A stretch of DNA of 64,000 nt from contig OY760134.1 of the NCBI GenBank assembly GCA_963663145.1, forward strand, positions 1,860,001 through 1,924,000. The letters are read 5' to 3'. Shown piece after piece: positions 51,485-60,632 of the stretch. Origin of the DNA: Azotimanducus sp963663145 (GTDB lineage Bacteria > Pseudomonadota > Gammaproteobacteria > Pseudomonadales > Azotimanducaceae). Both the position numbers and the translations under genes were made by a program. Numbering within the stretch: position 1 is the first letter of the stretch; each line of letters opens with the position of its first letter. The notes below the pieces were generated by a model that was given only the letters and a program-made list of their open reading frames with translations, did no database searches and was not told the origin of the DNA.

Positions 51485-52615
51485 CTAATCGCCGAGTACT
51501 TCAATTTCCTCAAGTCTCAACCCAAATCCCTCAAGACCCACATAGTGCTCCGAGGGCCTACCCGTGATCAGCCGAATGCGGGACACCCCCATGTCACCAA
51601 GGATTTGCGCACCCACGCCCACTTCGAGCCATCCCCGCTTTCGCAGACTTTCAGCGTCTTTGGGCACCTCACCCTCACCCAACATGGGCTCCACGGGGAC
51701 GCCAACGAACCCCGTACGCAGGTAGATGAGCACACCGCCGCCGAGCGCTTCGATTCGCTGCAAGGAAGCATGCAAGAGATTCTGCTCGTGCTGCGACTGC
51801 GAACCAAACACGTCATCGACCAATCTTTCGCGGTGAATTCTGACCGGCACAGGATTAGACTGGTCTAAGCGACCAAATACCACCGCTAGGTGTTCCGCTT
51901 CCTCAAACTCGGTGCGATAGGTAAACGCCCGCGCCGAGCCGAGGAAGGTTCGAATGGGAAATTCCCGCACCCTTGTCACAAGCTTCTCGCGTCGCTGACG
52001 GTATTCGATGATCTGAGCAATCGACACCATGCGTAACGAATGCTCTTTCGCGAACTCCCTCAAGGCGGGGAGGCGCATGACCGTTCCATCATCGTGCACG
52101 ACTTCGGCGAGCAGGGCCACCGGCGGCAGGCCCGCCAATCGTGCGAGGTCCACACCGGCTTCGGTATGCCCGGAACGCACAAGCACACCTCCTTGTTTCG
52201 CGATCAACGGAAAGATGTGGCCTGGCCGCACGAAATCTTCAGGCGACGTGTTGGTGTTGGTCAAGGCAACCACCGTATTGGCGCGTTCCTCCGCAGAGAT
52301 ACCGGTTGTCAGCCCGTGCTTGTAGTCAATCGAAATGGTGAAGGCGGTGCTCATGGGCGCATCGTTTCGCGCCACCATGGGATCGAGACGGAAGCGTCGC
52401 GCGTTTTCCTCAGAAAGTGGCGTGCAAAGAATACCGCTGGTATGGCGAATCATAAACGCGACCAGCTCCGGCTTGGCATGCGACGCAGCCATGATGAGAT
52501 CGCCCTCATTCTCACGGGTCGCATCATCGACCACAATGACGAGCTCGCCGCGGGCGATGGACTCAAGCACCGCCTCGACGCCGTCGAACTCGTCGGCTAC
52601 AAACGAATCAGACAT
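51485..52615 (-). CDS. ribB: 3,4-dihydroxy-2-butanone-4-phosphate synthase with degenerate GTP-cyclohydrolase-II-like domain (RibBX type)
   Basis: 376 aa. Residues 1-205 are an intact RibB: VVDDATRENEGDLIMAA, RHTSGILCTPL, RSGHTEAGVDLARLAGLP. Residues 215-376 align with RibA, but the zinc site is gone: the HREC...GD...CDC pattern reads HRERLVDDVFGSQSQHE. So the second half cannot be a normal GTP cyclohydrolase II. This is the RibBX form reported from many proteobacteria. It supplies the four-carbon unit of riboflavin; a separate RibA should exist elsewhere. Confidence 0.9.
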   Translation of the reverse strand: MSDSFVADEFDGVEAVLESIARGELVIVVDDATRENEGDLIMAASHAKPELVAFMIRHTSGILCTPLSEENARRFRLDPMVARNDAPMSTAFTISIDYKHGLTTGISAEERANTVVALTNTNTSPEDFVRPGHIFPLIAKQGGVLVRSGHTEAGVDLARLAGLPPVALLAEVVHDDGTVMRLPALREFAKEHSLRMVSIAQIIEYRQRREKLVTRVREFPIRTFLGSARAFTYRTEFEEAEHLAVVFGRLDQSNPVPVRIHRERLVDDVFGSQSQHEQNLLHASLQRIEALGGGVLIYLRTGFVGVPVEPMLGEGEVPKDAESLRKRGWLEVGVGAQILGDMGVSRIRLITGRPSEHYVGLEGFGLRLEEIEVLGD

Positions 52616-54321
52616 CCTGGCAGGGCACCGGTTGGTTTACCCTTCTCATAGGTCATCTCACCGCTCACAAATGTCGCCAAATACCCTTGCGCACGCTGCT
52701 CCAAGCGACGCCCACCGCCGGGCAGGTCGAACACCACATTTGGCTTGCACACTTTCAGCGCGTCGAAATCGATCACATTCAAATCGGCCTTGTAGCCTTC
52801 GGCAAGCATACCGCGATCACTCAACCCAACCGCTTGCGCCGTGTCGTGAGTCTGGGCCTTGACGAGCTGCGACAGCTCGATGAGTCCGCCACGCTGTCTG
52901 TCGCGCCCCCAATGGGTGAACAAGAAGGTGGGAAAACTGGCATCGCAAATGGTGGACACATGCGCGCCTCCATCGCTCAATCCCATGACGCAGTGCTCAT
53001 CAAGGATCATGTCTCGGCAGCAATCGAGCGAGTCTTCCGCGTAGTTGGCGAAAGGGGAATAGAAGAGCTTTGTGCCTCCTTCCGCGATCAGCAGTTCATA
53101 CATCAACGCTTGCGGCGCCTTGCCGAGCCTGCGAGCCCGGCTCGCGATACTCGCGCTCGGGCTTGGTTCGTAATCGGGAGGGTCTTCGAGTTCCCACACG
53201 CGCTCAAGGTTGCCTATAAAAGTTTGCAGGGGATGCTCAACCGCACCACTTGCCTCGGCCAGCAGCTTGCGGCGAAATTCTGGACTCGACATGCGCGCCA
53301 CGCGTTCCGCAAGCGGCAAATGGGCAATGCGCCGACATGCCTCGGTCAACATGAACGGCTGCATGGTGACATCGAGACCGAGCGTGATGCCGATGGCTCG
53401 TGGCGCCACCTGCGCTCGGATGGACATGCCCTCTCTGTTGGCATCGCCGATCCGTTGCAGGATTTTTCGCCAGTAATCCTTGGATCGATTGCCACGCACG
53501 GAGATGCCTTGCGCCAGAGAAATCGACAGCGGCCTTCCACTTTCTTTCGCGACTGCTTCAATGAGGCCGAATTCATGATCCAAATCCTTGAAATCGGACA
53601 CGACCTGAAAGACGCCGCCTCCAGCATCCGCAAGGCCAAGCCCCAGACCGACGAGTTCATCGCGCTCCGCTTTGAGCGATGGTGTCGGTGCTCCGCTCGA
53701 ACTGCGGTGATTGAGCGTTCTCGAACTGGTGACACCTATGGCACCGGCCGTTATGGCGCGCTCGGTCAAGGCGCGCATCTCGGAAATATCCTCTTCTGAG
53801 GCCGGCTCACCATCCGCACCGCGCTGCCCCATCACAAATACGCGCAATGCACCGTGCGGGAGCTGCGCACCAAAATCCATATCGGTTTTGCGCGCGTCAA
53901 CGAAATCGAGATAGTCCTCAAAGGACTCCCACTCCCAAGGCAGCCCGGCGGAAAGTATCGGCTCCGGGATGTCTTCGACACCTTCCATGAGATCGATGAG
54001 AAGTTCATGATCTTCCACGCGGCACGGCGCAAAACCCACCCCGCAATTGCCCATGATGACCGTGGTAACGCCATGATGACTCGACGGCATGAGTCGCTCG
54101 CCCCAAGTGACGACGCCATCGTAGTGGGTGTGAATATCAACGAAACCGGGCGTCACCAGCGCACCGTCCGCCTCGAACTCGCGCGCGCCGCGAGCCGAGA
54201 TACGACCAATCTCGCGTATGCGGCCGTCCTTCACGCCTATGTCGGCGCTATAGGCTGACGTACCCGTCCCATCAAGGACGCGGCCTGCGCGCACCACCCA
54301 ATCGAAACCTTCCTGTCCCAT
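52597..54321 (-). CDS. N-acyl-D-amino-acid deacylase-type amidohydrolase
   Basis: 574 aa from ATG 54321; a longer frame to 54408 overlaps the divergent lyase. Metal motif PGFVDIHTHYDGVVTW, GNCGVGFAPC, and the C-terminal HCVMGLSDGGAHVSTI with the catalytic Asp are typical. GAIGVTSSRTLNHRSSSG is also typical. It belongs to the D-aminoacylase/dihydroorotase-like group that removes acyl groups from D-amino acids or related amides. Its end overlaps the ribB start by 19 bases. Substrate is not known. Confidence 0.85.
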   Translation of the reverse strand: MGQEGFDWVVRAGRVLDGTGTSAYSADIGVKDGRIREIGRISARGAREFEADGALVTPGFVDIHTHYDGVVTWGERLMPSSHHGVTTVIMGNCGVGFAPCRVEDHELLIDLMEGVEDIPEPILSAGLPWEWESFEDYLDFVDARKTDMDFGAQLPHGALRVFVMGQRGADGEPASEEDISEMRALTERAITAGAIGVTSSRTLNHRSSSGAPTPSLKAERDELVGLGLGLADAGGGVFQVVSDFKDLDHEFGLIEAVAKESGRPLSISLAQGISVRGNRSKDYWRKILQRIGDANREGMSIRAQVAPRAIGITLGLDVTMQPFMLTEACRRIAHLPLAERVARMSSPEFRRKLLAEASGAVEHPLQTFIGNLERVWELEDPPDYEPSPSASIASRARRLGKAPQALMYELLIAEGGTKLFYSPFANYAEDSLDCCRDMILDEHCVMGLSDGGAHVSTICDASFPTFLFTHWGRDRQRGGLIELSQLVKAQTHDTAQAVGLSDRGMLAEGYKADLNVIDFDALKVCKPNVVFDLPGGGRRLEQRAQGYLATFVSGEMTYEKGKPTGALPGCLIRL

Positions 54322-54421
54322 GAGCGAAAGTGTATCACTGCGAACTTGCGCAAGAGTCCCAGCTTCGCGATTGGCAGGAACGGGCAAGCTGAGGCAAGAT
54401 ACACTCACCTTGACCCGTCAC

Positions 54422-55342
54422 ATGCTCATGAATCGCATACAACCAAAAAGAGCCCGTCGCTGTTTGCTGTCCGTTCCCGGAGGCAATCCACGCATGCTCG
54501 AAAAGGCATCCGGCCTTGAAGTCGACGAGGTGTTCCTCGATTTGGAAGATGCGGTGGCACCCGCCGCGAAATCCGATGCGCGCGCTTTAATCGTGGAAGC
54601 GGTCAATCGTCATGAATGGCTGCCGAAGACCATCTGTGTGCGCATCAACGATGTAGAAACCCACTACTGCCATGACGACATCATTGAAGTAGTGACCGGC
54701 GCCGGGAATCGCATCGACACGATCATGCTGACCAAAACCAAATCCGCACAAGATGTCATGTTCGTACACAATCTGCTCAATCAACTTGAAATCAAGCTTG
54801 GCATCGAGAAGCGTATCGGCATCGAATGTCTCATCGAAGAAGTCGAAGGCATCGCACGGGTGGATGAAATCGCCGCCGCTTCCGATCGGCTCGAATCCTT
54901 GACCTTCGGTATGGGGGACTATGCTGCCAGCCAAAGGATGCAGCTCCAATCAATTGGCGGCTCAGGCGACTATCCGCCAGACATCTGGCACTATCCCAGA
55001 TACCGCATGATCGTCGCCTGCCATTCAAACGGGATCGATCCAGTGGACGGCCCCTTCGCCAACTTCTCGGATATGGACACTTTTCGCATTGAATGCCAGC
55101 GCTGTATCACCCTCGGCATGTCGGGCAAATGGGCGATTCATCCCAATCAGGTTGCGCCGGCCATGGAGATTTTCACACCCGATGCGGGCGCCGTGGCGCG
55201 CGCGCGGGCGCACGATCAGGCCTATTCCGAAGCGCTTTCCCAAGGCATAGGCGCCATCACCATCGATGGCGAGATGGTGGATGCCGCAACCATACGTATC
55301 GCAAGAAATATCATTGATCGGGCCAACTTGTATGGGATCTGA
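54422..55342 (+). CDS. CitE/malyl-CoA lyase-like CoA ester lyase
   Basis: 306 aa from ATG 54422 (ATG 54428 also possible). HpcH/HpaI fold: RCLLSVPGGNPRMLEKASGL, DEVFLDLEDAVAPAAK (Mg-binding), VRINDVETHYCHDDI, ECLIEEVEGIARVDEIA and GKWAIHPNQVAPA. Members split malyl-CoA, methylmalyl-CoA or citramalyl-CoA into acetyl- or propionyl-CoA and an oxoacid. Divergent from the D-aminoacylase-like gene with 100 bases between. Confidence 0.9.
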   Translation: MLMNRIQPKRARRCLLSVPGGNPRMLEKASGLEVDEVFLDLEDAVAPAAKSDARALIVEAVNRHEWLPKTICVRINDVETHYCHDDIIEVVTGAGNRIDTIMLTKTKSAQDVMFVHNLLNQLEIKLGIEKRIGIECLIEEVEGIARVDEIAAASDRLESLTFGMGDYAASQRMQLQSIGGSGDYPPDIWHYPRYRMIVACHSNGIDPVDGPFANFSDMDTFRIECQRCITLGMSGKWAIHPNQVAPAMEIFTPDAGAVARARAHDQAYSEALSQGIGAITIDGEMVDAATIRIARNIIDRANLYGI

Positions 55343-55362
55343 GCGTATGCTTCAAGGCGTTG

Positions 55363-56217
55363 CTAGGACGATCTGATTCGACCGATCCTAGTGAACGGAA
55401 TCAGCCGCGGCTTGTCGGCCTGATACGCCGCATACTCGGGATACTTGGAGAGCGAAATGGTCTCTGCCAGCCTTGTGGAACTGAGGAACAGCAGCGTGAG
55501 TAGAACCACACCGATGCCTGTCCAATTGAGCATCGCGCCAGACGAGGAAATAGCGAACAAATAGAAGCTCCACCATATCGCGAGCTCACAGAAGTAGTTG
55601 GGGTGGCGACTGTACTGGTAGAGGCCGGTGGTGAGGAACTGTTGCTCGACCGGCTCGCCCGCGGCAATCTTTTTCATCTTATCCTCCTGGAAGACCCACA
55701 TCTGCCAATCCGCAACGGTTTCGCCAACGAAGGCGACCAAGAACACAAGCGCCGCGAGATAATCCAACCAATTGAGAGGGACATCCTGATTGAGCCATGC
55801 AAAATGAATCGGCGCGGTGAATGCCCAAATGAGCAGCATTTGACCGGGCGCCAGGAATGTCGCATTGAACACTTGCAACATCACTGGACTCATGCGTTCT
55901 CTGACCACCGCCCAGCGATAATCCTCGCCACCCTTGCTATACCCCCCTTTAATGGCAAAGTTGTAGGTCAGGCGGATTCCCCAAATGACCACCAAGAAGG
56001 TCATCAAATTGATTCTCGGGGACTCAAAGCCGGTTTCCACCGCCACGATCAGGCAGTAAACGGGTGGGCAGATGGACCAAAGACGGTCCACCCAAGAGTA
56101 TTCGCGGGTGATCAGGGCAAGCAAATAGCAGGCGATCGCCAGGACAATGCAAACATCGAGCGCGACACCAAAGGGCGTGCCAACGAGAGGGTGCGGTAGG
56201 AAGTTGATATCCAGCAT
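55363..56217 (-). CDS. DUF1295 membrane protein (steroid 5-alpha-reductase-like)
   Basis: 284 aa with about six membrane segments. The C-terminal signature is GLYQYSRHPNYFCELAIWWS and YPEYAAYQADKPRLIPF, as in DUF1295 and 5-alpha-reductase/ICMT-like proteins. NFAIKGGYSKGGEDYRWAVV is also conserved. Members may reduce enone or long-chain substrates with NADPH; function of this branch is unproven. Convergent with the CoA lyase. Confidence 0.88.
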   Translation of the reverse strand: MLDINFLPHPLVGTPFGVALDVCIVLAIACYLLALITREYSWVDRLWSICPPVYCLIVAVETGFESPRINLMTFLVVIWGIRLTYNFAIKGGYSKGGEDYRWAVVRERMSPVMLQVFNATFLAPGQMLLIWAFTAPIHFAWLNQDVPLNWLDYLAALVFLVAFVGETVADWQMWVFQEDKMKKIAAGEPVEQQFLTTGLYQYSRHPNYFCELAIWWSFYLFAISSSGAMLNWTGIGVVLLTLLFLSSTRLAETISLSKYPEYAAYQADKPRLIPFTRIGRIRSS

Positions 56218-56290
56218 GCGGCAATCCTAGGCTTTCAAAGCTGATCGGTTATGCTAATGCATTACTTCCAACAACCCAAGAGGAGTTTCC

Positions 56291-56767
56291 ATGTCCCAAG
56301 AAGCACTCATGAACGCCAAAGCCGAACTAGAATCTCGCATTGGGAAGGCCGGTACACCCACCGACTGGTTTGAAATGACGCAGGATCGCATCAACGCTTT
56401 CGCCGACGCCACGCTCGATCACCAATGGATCCACGTCGATAAGGAGCGTGCCAAGGCCGGCCCCTTCGGTACGACCATTGCGCATGGTCAACTCACCATG
56501 TCGATGATGATGTTCCTGCCCGGTACAGAGGGCGTCGGTATTCCGCAACTCGACGGGGTCAAAATGGGTGTCAACATGGGTTGGAACCGAGTACGCTTCC
56601 CGACTCCGGTGCCGGTGGGCGCGCGTATCAGAACCACCCCCAAGCTGATCGAAGTATCGGTAAAGGGAGAGCATATGCTGGAGGCCGTCAATGAATTGAC
56701 AGTCGAGGTCGAAGGCTCGGACAAACCCGCCTGTGTTGCCCATAGCGTCTTGCGCTTGATGTTCTGA
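56291..56767 (+). CDS. MaoC-like dehydratase
   Basis: 158 aa single hot-dog. The catalytic region is ITDFADATLDHQWIHVD-like: FADATLDHQWIHVDKERAK, then IAHGQLTMSMMMF. GMGWNRVRFPTPVPVG-like NMGWNRVRFPTPVPVGARI follows, typical of (R)-specific enoyl-CoA hydratases. A clear ribosome-binding site (AAGAGGAG) precedes the ATG. The aminotransferase gene follows 33 bases later. Confidence 0.9.
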   Translation: MSQEALMNAKAELESRIGKAGTPTDWFEMTQDRINAFADATLDHQWIHVDKERAKAGPFGTTIAHGQLTMSMMMFLPGTEGVGIPQLDGVKMGVNMGWNRVRFPTPVPVGARIRTTPKLIEVSVKGEHMLEAVNELTVEVEGSDKPACVAHSVLRLMF

Positions 56768-56800
56768 GCGCATCTTGGTGCCTTGTGAAATGAGGAACGC

Positions 56801-58159
56801 GTGACGAGCAGCGCAGCCGAATTGCGGCGCATCGATGCCGCGCACCACCTGCATCCCTTCACGGACTTCGCCTCGCTTGCGAAAACAGGGACGCGGCTGA
56901 TCGTCCGCGGCGAAGGGATCTACGTGTACGACCACGAAGGCAAGCGCCTGCTCGACGCCATGTCCGGTCTGTGGAACGTCACCATGGGCTATGGGCAGAA
57001 AACCCTCATTGACGCGAGCACCGCGCAAATGCAGCAGCTTCCCTACTACAACGGCTTCTTTCAGTGCACCACACCTCCCGCGATACAGCTTGCCGAGCAA
57101 CTCTGTGAAATTAGCGGGCTCTCCCATGTATTCTTCACCAGTTCCGGGTCCGAGGCCAACGACACTCAGCTAAGGCTCGTCAAACGCTATTGGCAGCTTG
57201 CAGGCAAGCCGGAAAAGCGCCTGCTGATCGGTCGCAGGAACGCCTACCACGGAAGCACTCTGGCCGCCGCAAGTCTTGGCGGCATGAAGTCGATGCACGA
57301 ACAAGGCGAGCTGCCCATCGCCGGGATAGAACACGTCGATCAACCCTACTATTTCGGGGCGCAAACGAACGAATCGCCCGAAGCCTTCGCGGAACGCTTG
57401 GCGGAGCAACTCGATGAACGCATCCAACAGCTTGGCGCCGGCAACGTCGCGGCCTTCATCGGCGAACCGGTTCAGGGCGCCGGCGGCGTGATTATTCCGC
57501 CTGAGAACTACTGGCCCGCCATCAGCCAGGTGTGTCGTCGGCACGATGTGCTGCTGATCGCAGACGAGGTGATCACTGGCTTCGGGCGCCTTGGCGAATG
57601 GTTTGCCTATCAGCGTATGGGCTTCGAGCCGGACTTGGTGAGCTTCGCCAAGGGCGTGACCTCGGGATACCTGCCCTTGGGCGGAGTGATTGTAGGTGAG
57701 CGAGTGAGCGATCTTCTCACCTCGCACGGCGGCGAGTTCGCGCACGGCTTCACCAACTCCGGTCATCCGGTCGCCTGCGCGGTGGCGCTTGCCAACCTCG
57801 AACTCATGCGACAAGAACACATTCTCGAGCGTGTGCGAGAAGACATCGAACCCTATCTGCGTCGGTCTTGGACACAACTCGGTGAGGCCCAGCCGCTTGT
57901 CGCCGAGGCTCGTCTTATTGGACTCATGGGTGCGCTTGAGCTCACCCAAGCGGGTGGTCAGCCGTTCGAGAAATCTGTCAAGGTCGGGGATATCTGCCGC
58001 GACCTCAGCACCCAGCAAGGCTTGGTCATGAGAGCCACAGGCAACACCATGCTCATCGCACCGCCGCTCATCATCACCCGATCAGAAGTAGACGAGCTCA
58101 TCGAAAAAGCGGACAAGGCCTTGACCTCGCTGGAACAAGGCCTCGCATCAGGCAAGTGA
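56801..58159 (+). CDS. Class-III aminotransferase (omega-amino acid/amine type)
   Basis: 452 aa from GTG 56801. PLP lysine is in SFAKGVTSGYLPLGG. Other signatures are HHLHPFTDFASLAK, DAMSGLWNVTMGYG, FFTSSGSEANDTQLRLVKRY, FIGEPVQGAGGVIIPP and LIADEVITGFGRLGEWF. It moves amino groups from beta-alanine, omega-amino acids or amines to pyruvate. The gene ends just before a weak hairpin (TGAGCG...CGCTCA) that may end transcription. Confidence 0.93.
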   Translation: MTSSAAELRRIDAAHHLHPFTDFASLAKTGTRLIVRGEGIYVYDHEGKRLLDAMSGLWNVTMGYGQKTLIDASTAQMQQLPYYNGFFQCTTPPAIQLAEQLCEISGLSHVFFTSSGSEANDTQLRLVKRYWQLAGKPEKRLLIGRRNAYHGSTLAAASLGGMKSMHEQGELPIAGIEHVDQPYYFGAQTNESPEAFAERLAEQLDERIQQLGAGNVAAFIGEPVQGAGGVIIPPENYWPAISQVCRRHDVLLIADEVITGFGRLGEWFAYQRMGFEPDLVSFAKGVTSGYLPLGGVIVGERVSDLLTSHGGEFAHGFTNSGHPVACAVALANLELMRQEHILERVREDIEPYLRRSWTQLGEAQPLVAEARLIGLMGALELTQAGGQPFEKSVKVGDICRDLSTQQGLVMRATGNTMLIAPPLIITRSEVDELIEKADKALTSLEQGLASGK

Positions 58160-58221
58160 GCGTACCTTCCTTCCTTAAAGCGCTCATCCTTGCGTCACGG
58201 CCCGCAAAACGAATTTCCGCG

Positions 58222-59691
58222 TTAGCTCGTTTCGGGTTGCTTTCCCGCTACGGATTGTCGGATGAGCGTCTCGAGTGCCTCGCCTAGATGGTAATCCCTC
58301 GCCAAAACCAAGCCGTCCGTGTCCAGTAATACATAAGTCGGAAAAGCCTTCACCTGCCATGAGTTGACAAGTTCCCCATCGATATCGACATGCCAATTAG
58401 ACCAAGGCATGGGTTCATCGACTTGAAATTCCGTGACAGTCTCAACGTCATCGTCAACGGAGATACTCAATATCTCAAACTTTTCCGCCGGCAAGCCGCC
58501 GACCATTTCGCGCAGCTTCGGCAAGGCATCGACGCAGGGCCCGCACCAGGTCGCCCAGAAGTCGACAAGCACCACCTGCCCAGCGAACGCGGACAGGTTC
58601 TCTTGGCTTCCATCAAGCCTCTTTCCGGCGATGTTCGGCACACGCACACCCACCGTCATGGTCTGAATGGTGGCGAGTAAATCCGCTTCTCGCTCAGCAA
58701 AGGTCGGATGAATGGATTCCCATGAGACGAACTCAGCCTCCTCAACGCCGCGACTCATACCCGTCACTAATTCGATGGCTTGCTTGCGGAGGGTTTCGCG
58801 CTCTTCCGAAGTAATCGTCCCCGCATTGATCTTCGGGATCAGCATGGCGGCGGCATGGTAGCGCGCCGTCGCGCGCACCAAGGGGTCCTCGGCCTGCTCG
58901 GCCAGCCTGCGGACGAACCCGGAGATCTCCTCGCTCGGCGTGAACATACCGGCAATCTGGCCAAGCATCAGCGACCAGTCGTCGTAATGCGGGAAGTGGG
59001 CCGAGAGCGCGTTCGCCGCCATCAGCACATGGGTGTTGGCACCTGGTTCGTATGCCCCTTTTCCGATCAGGAACTCGGCAGCTTCAAGCAGGTATGGGTG
59101 ATCTGCACCCGCATCGACAATAGCCATTGCAGCGGCGATGGCGTGCATGGCTTTTGGCCTCTCGCCAAGTTGCTCACGCAGGTCGCGTTTCTCCTCGTCC
59201 GATACTTCGGCCCCAGGAATGGTTTCCATTGCCTCGGTCCAAACGGCGACCTCTTGGTGGTGGGCCTCTACCAGCGTCCAATCAGGTCCCAGCTCCTTGA
59301 CCAAGGTCGCCATGCCCAAGGTGACGTATTGCTCTCCAATAGGTAACGACCTCGTCTGCTCGACGAGAAACTCGGCCGCTTCACGCACTCGCGGCTGACC
59401 GGATTCGATGATGCGCGTTGCCGCGATAGCGGCCAGGGTGATGTCTGGGTGTTCACCCCTTGTTTCCTCACGCAGTCTCGCCTTCTCATCGTCGGACGCA
59501 TCCATCCCCATGATCTCTTCATCGCGCGCGTGCCATGCCCGATCCAAGGCGACATAGGCTTCTACGATCTGCCAGTCGTTCAGCCCATTTGTCGCCCCTT
59601 CCCCGATATGGTCGCGAGGTTCGCAGGCCGCGATCGTGAAGAGCAGCGCCAAGGGCGACATCAAGCGAAATATAAGGGTTCGGACGTTCAC
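58222..59691 (-). CDS. TlpA-like thioredoxin-fold lipoprotein with duplicated helical domain
   Basis: 489 aa from GTG 59691. The signal peptide SPLALLFTIAAC has lipobox IAAC. Residues about 66-146 and 163-246 are two copies of an unknown helical unit: SDDEKARLREETRGEHPDI and SDEEKRDLREQLGERPKAM, each followed by AA(A)...REAAEFLVEQ / LEAAEFLIGK. Residues 350-489 form a thioredoxin domain with WATWCGPC (Cys383, Cys386) and FPTYVLLDTDGLV. Periplasmic thiol reductant or disulphide chaperone is likely. Convergent with the aminotransferase. Confidence 0.88.
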   Translation of the reverse strand: MNVRTLIFRLMSPLALLFTIAACEPRDHIGEGATNGLNDWQIVEAYVALDRAWHARDEEIMGMDASDDEKARLREETRGEHPDITLAAIAATRIIESGQPRVREAAEFLVEQTRSLPIGEQYVTLGMATLVKELGPDWTLVEAHHQEVAVWTEAMETIPGAEVSDEEKRDLREQLGERPKAMHAIAAAMAIVDAGADHPYLLEAAEFLIGKGAYEPGANTHVLMAANALSAHFPHYDDWSLMLGQIAGMFTPSEEISGFVRRLAEQAEDPLVRATARYHAAAMLIPKINAGTITSEERETLRKQAIELVTGMSRGVEEAEFVSWESIHPTFAEREADLLATIQTMTVGVRVPNIAGKRLDGSQENLSAFAGQVVLVDFWATWCGPCVDALPKLREMVGGLPAEKFEILSISVDDDVETVTEFQVDEPMPWSNWHVDIDGELVNSWQVKAFPTYVLLDTDGLVLARDYHLGEALETLIRQSVAGKQPETS

Positions 59692-59871
59692 GTAGGATTC
59701 AACCTTGAGGCTTAGGCACCTCGGTCGCGGACAAGTCGGCAAGATACTTGTTCGATCAGTTGAAGTCGAGGATCGGGAAGACTCATCCGTGTTTTCAAGC
59801 TCCGGATCGACGCTTGCCGGCAAACGAGCACACCCCGTTATACTGAATGCTCAGCTACTCGGAGCACACTC

Positions 59872-60621
59872 GTGTCCACGCAGGTCGTCAACGCCGGCGT
59901 ACTTATCATAGGCAATGAAATTTTGTCCGGTCGCACGCAGGATACCAACCTGCGTGATATTGCCAATCGGCTTGGCGAGTGGGGGATTCGTGTCGCCGAA
60001 GCGCGCGTGATTCCCGACGACGAGGGCGTGATCGTTGAGGCGGTCAGGGAGGCCAGGGCCCGCTATGACTATGTGTTCACCACCGGAGGCATAGGGCCGA
60101 CGCATGACGATATTACCGCCGCCTGCATTGCCAAGGCGTTCAATGTGAAACTCGTGGAGAGCGAGCCCATTGCCAAGCTCATTCGTAGCCGCAGTCAGGA
60201 TGTGCCCCGGCATGTGCTCGATTCCCGCATGCGCATGGCAATGATTCCGCAGGGCGCCGGGCTGGTCGAGAACCCTGGCGGTCCACCCGGATTCTTCATT
60301 GAGAATGTCTATGTGCTCGCCGGTATTCCGAGCGTCATGCGGGATATGCTTGCCACGCTTGAGGGCAAGCTGCGAACTGGTGAACGGGTGTTCTCGGCTT
60401 CGGTCACCGCATACATCGCGGAAAGCACCGTCGCCCAGGACTTGGGTCGATTGCAGACGGAGTTTCCCCAAGTCGATATCGGCAGCTATCCATTTCGCGA
60501 TGATCAGGGATACGGGACTCGTCTTGTGGTGCGCGGCACCGATCGACATCTGCTCGAGGAACTCTGCGAGCAGATCCGAGAGCTTGTGCGCAGTTCCGGA
60601 GGCACCTTGGGAGAGGCCTAA
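59872..60621 (+). CDS. CinA-like molybdopterin-binding-domain protein
   Basis: 249 aa from GTG 59872. The domain is the CinA N-terminal fold: AGVLIIGNEILSGRTQDTN, VFTTGGIGPTHDDITAACIA, VENPGGPPGFFIENVYVLAG. The C-terminal PncC (NMN deamidase) domain of full CinA is missing, as in many stand-alone homologues. Function of the short form is not clear; related proteins may hydrolyse ADP-ribose or similar. Convergent with rsgA. Confidence 0.88.
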   Translation: MSTQVVNAGVLIIGNEILSGRTQDTNLRDIANRLGEWGIRVAEARVIPDDEGVIVEAVREARARYDYVFTTGGIGPTHDDITAACIAKAFNVKLVESEPIAKLIRSRSQDVPRHVLDSRMRMAMIPQGAGLVENPGGPPGFFIENVYVLAGIPSVMRDMLATLEGKLRTGERVFSASVTAYIAESTVAQDLGRLQTEFPQVDIGSYPFRDDQGYGTRLVVRGTDRHLLEELCEQIRELVRSSGGTLGEA

Positions 60622-60632
60622 AGGCGATTAGA

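Noticed and set aside
59823..59871. TATACT near 59840 as promoter of the CinA-like gene
   Set aside because: The only -35-like TTGCCG is 19 bases away and weak, so I do not list it as a promoter.
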